Assembly: GCA_038231615.1 (NCBI GenBank)
Contig: JBBRLA010000147.1
Coordinates: forward strand, 1-14,273
Source of the DNA: JBBRLA01 sp038231615
Lineage (GTDB): Bacteria; Myxococcota_A; Polyangia; Palsa-1104; JAEUJZ01
Length of the DNA stretch: 14,273 nucleotides
Direction of reading: 5' to 3'
Under the pieces are notes generated by a model. That model was not told the origin of the DNA, made no database searches, and saw only the letters and a program-made list of their open reading frames with translations. Below are positions 13,303 to 14,273 of the stretch, piece by piece. Made by a program: the position numbers and the translations under genes. Every line of letters starts with the position of its first letter. The stretch's first letter is position 1.

Positions 13303-14091
13303 CTATCGGCCCAGCTTGCGGCGCTTGGCCTTGGCCGGGGTGGCAGCGGTGTGGCCCGTATGGCCCGGCGCCGGGATCGGCACTTGGCCGGTAAGTTCCT
13401 GATGCAGGCGGTCCTTGGCGGCCTGCTCCAGGTCGGCGATGCGCTTCATGGCCTGATCGTACTTGGTCTGAAGATCATCTCCCGCCTGGTTGCCCTGGGC
13501 CTTGGCCTTCTTGACGTTCGAAAGCGCGTTCGACTTCTTGGTCAGCAGGCGCTGCTGGTAGTCCTTCAGCGACAAGGCGGCGGCGCGGCCGATGGTCTCC
13601 TCCGAGCCGGTCTGGGTCTCCTTGTCCGCCAGGTCCACCAGGACCGTCACCAGGCCCAGAACATTCGTCGACAGAAAGTCCGTCCGCGTCAGCCGGGTGC
13701 GCTGGTAATCGGTGGAAATGACGGAGTGGCTGGTCTCCATGGTCTGGAGCAGAGGCAGTTCCTGGATCTGCCGCTGCATGTCTTCCAGGTCATAGATCTC
13801 CGGGACGATCGACCGGTACGCCTGGCCCAGGTTGATCACATTGATGGACAGCCCCAGGTCGAACCGCGCCTGCGCCGTCAAATTGCTCTTCTCCTGCTCG
13901 ATGGAGACGGCGGTGACCAGTTCGTACGTAGTGCTCTCCTGGTTGACCAGGATGTTCTGCTGGTAAAGCGCGGACGCATTGAGCTTGGGCGGCGCCTCTC
14001 GCCCACCGGGGACGCCCCAGCGCACGGTCTTCGCCGGGGGTGTCGCTCCGCCGATGCCCGGCCGGCCGGCCGTTGTGTCTTCGTTTGCCAT
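13303..14091 (-). CDS. Hypothetical protein, predicted soluble, helical, with basic C-terminal tail
   Basis: I do not recognise this 262-residue protein. It has no signal peptide or membrane segment. Residues 1-35 are Gly/Pro/Ala-rich and disordered-looking. About 40-165 is a mixed domain (SALYQQNILVNQESTTYELV, ARFDLGLSINVINLGQAYRS, TDFLSTNVLGLVTVLVDLAD). About 175-240 is long charged helix (LSKDYQQRLL-like, QTKYDQAMKRIADLEQAAKD), possibly coiled coil. The tail has HTGHT and AKAKRRKLGR. I chose the ATG at 14091 (MANEDTTAG); a GTG at 14142 would add 17 residues but would fall about 12 bases from the predicted transcription start and would translate through a palindrome. Cytoplasmic location is likely; function is unknown. 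Confidence 0.75.
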   Translation of the reverse strand: MANEDTTAGRPGIGGATPPAKTVRWGVPGGREAPPKLNASALYQQNILVNQESTTYELVTAVSIEQEKSNLTAQARFDLGLSINVINLGQAYRSIVPEIYDLEDMQRQIQELPLLQTMETSHSVISTDYQRTRLTRTDFLSTNVLGLVTVLVDLADKETQTGSEETIGRAAALSLKDYQQRLLTKKSNALSNVKKAKAQGNQAGDDLQTKYDQAMKRIADLEQAAKDRLHQELTGQVPIPAPGHTGHTAATPAKAKRRKLGR

Positions 14092-14119
14092 GGATTGTTC
14101 TGTCTCGCTTGGGGTTTCG

Positions 14120-14135
14120 TTTCGCCGTGGCGAAA
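14120..14135. promoter_or_regulatory. Perfect 7-bp stem palindrome in the leader of the hypothetical gene
   Basis: TTTCGCC-GT-GGCGAAA is a perfect inverted repeat with a two-base centre, located 29 bases before the ATG at 14091 and just downstream of the predicted transcription start. Its symmetry and position suit a dimeric repressor site; as RNA the two-base loop is too tight for a full-length hairpin. Confidence 0.4.
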
Positions 14136-14160
14136 GTGCCACGCGTATTTCCCTACGCAG

Positions 14161-14189
14161 ATACTATGACAGTATTGGCGACAAGTCAA
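14161..14189 (-). promoter_or_regulatory. Predicted sigma-70-type promoter for the hypothetical gene
   Basis: On the minus strand TTGACT (14189-14184) and TAGTAT (14166-14161) are separated by exactly 17 bases, matching consensus at 5 of 6 and 4 of 6. The surrounding 120 bases are clearly more AT-rich than the rest of the window. Transcription would begin near 14154, giving a leader of about 60 bases to the ATG at 14091. Confidence 0.5.
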
Positions 14190-14273
14190 CATCCGCGGAA
14201 AACAAGGACTTCATATTTAACAATCCATCTACCAGGCAAAAAATTGCCACATTTTGTTGCGAATGAATGACAA

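Overview
This 14.3 kb window is GC-rich and densely coding. Codon use and the abundance of short lipoproteins (one with 12 cysteines, two with a repeated small domain) suggest a Gram-negative bacterium of the Myxococcota / former Deltaproteobacteria type. That placement rests on gene style only, because there is no rRNA or marker gene here. No tRNA, rRNA, CRISPR array or recognisable transposase was seen.

Left edge (1-1528, minus strand): a small His-rich exported protein is translationally coupled (ATGA overlap) to a TolC-type outer-membrane efflux lipoprotein that runs off the window. This looks like the start of a metal (copper/silver type) efflux operon. It is divergent from a polytopic membrane protein with a spermidine-synthase-like domain (1669-4062, plus strand).

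Centre (4026-9449, minus strand): a tight six-gene operon is the most interesting part. In order of transcription it encodes a monoheme cytochrome c, a Rieske protein, a cytochrome b with a fused C-terminal cytochrome c, a one-heme outer-membrane porin-cytochrome resembling the iron oxidase Cyc2, a diheme cytochrome c, and a lipoprotein of unknown function. The overlaps and gaps are -4, -4, +11, +12 and +30 bp. I infer an electron route between the cell surface and the quinone pool: Cyc2-like protein to periplasmic cytochromes to a bc-type complex, in either direction. The last gene has had its 3' end rewritten by a dispersed repeat.

Right part: a repeat-rich 388-bp intergenic stretch holds a 12-bp inverted repeat and the second copy of the exact 46-bp repeat. 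It is followed by a GT39/ArnT-like membrane glycosyltransferase (plus), a Cys-rich lipoprotein (minus), two coupled lipoproteins carrying three copies of one small domain (plus), a decayed NHL-type beta-propeller fragment (minus), and an unknown 262-residue protein (minus) with a good sigma-70-type promoter in AT-rich DNA at the right edge. A tandem 11-bp-period direct repeat between the two divergent lipoprotein units looks like a response-regulator site.
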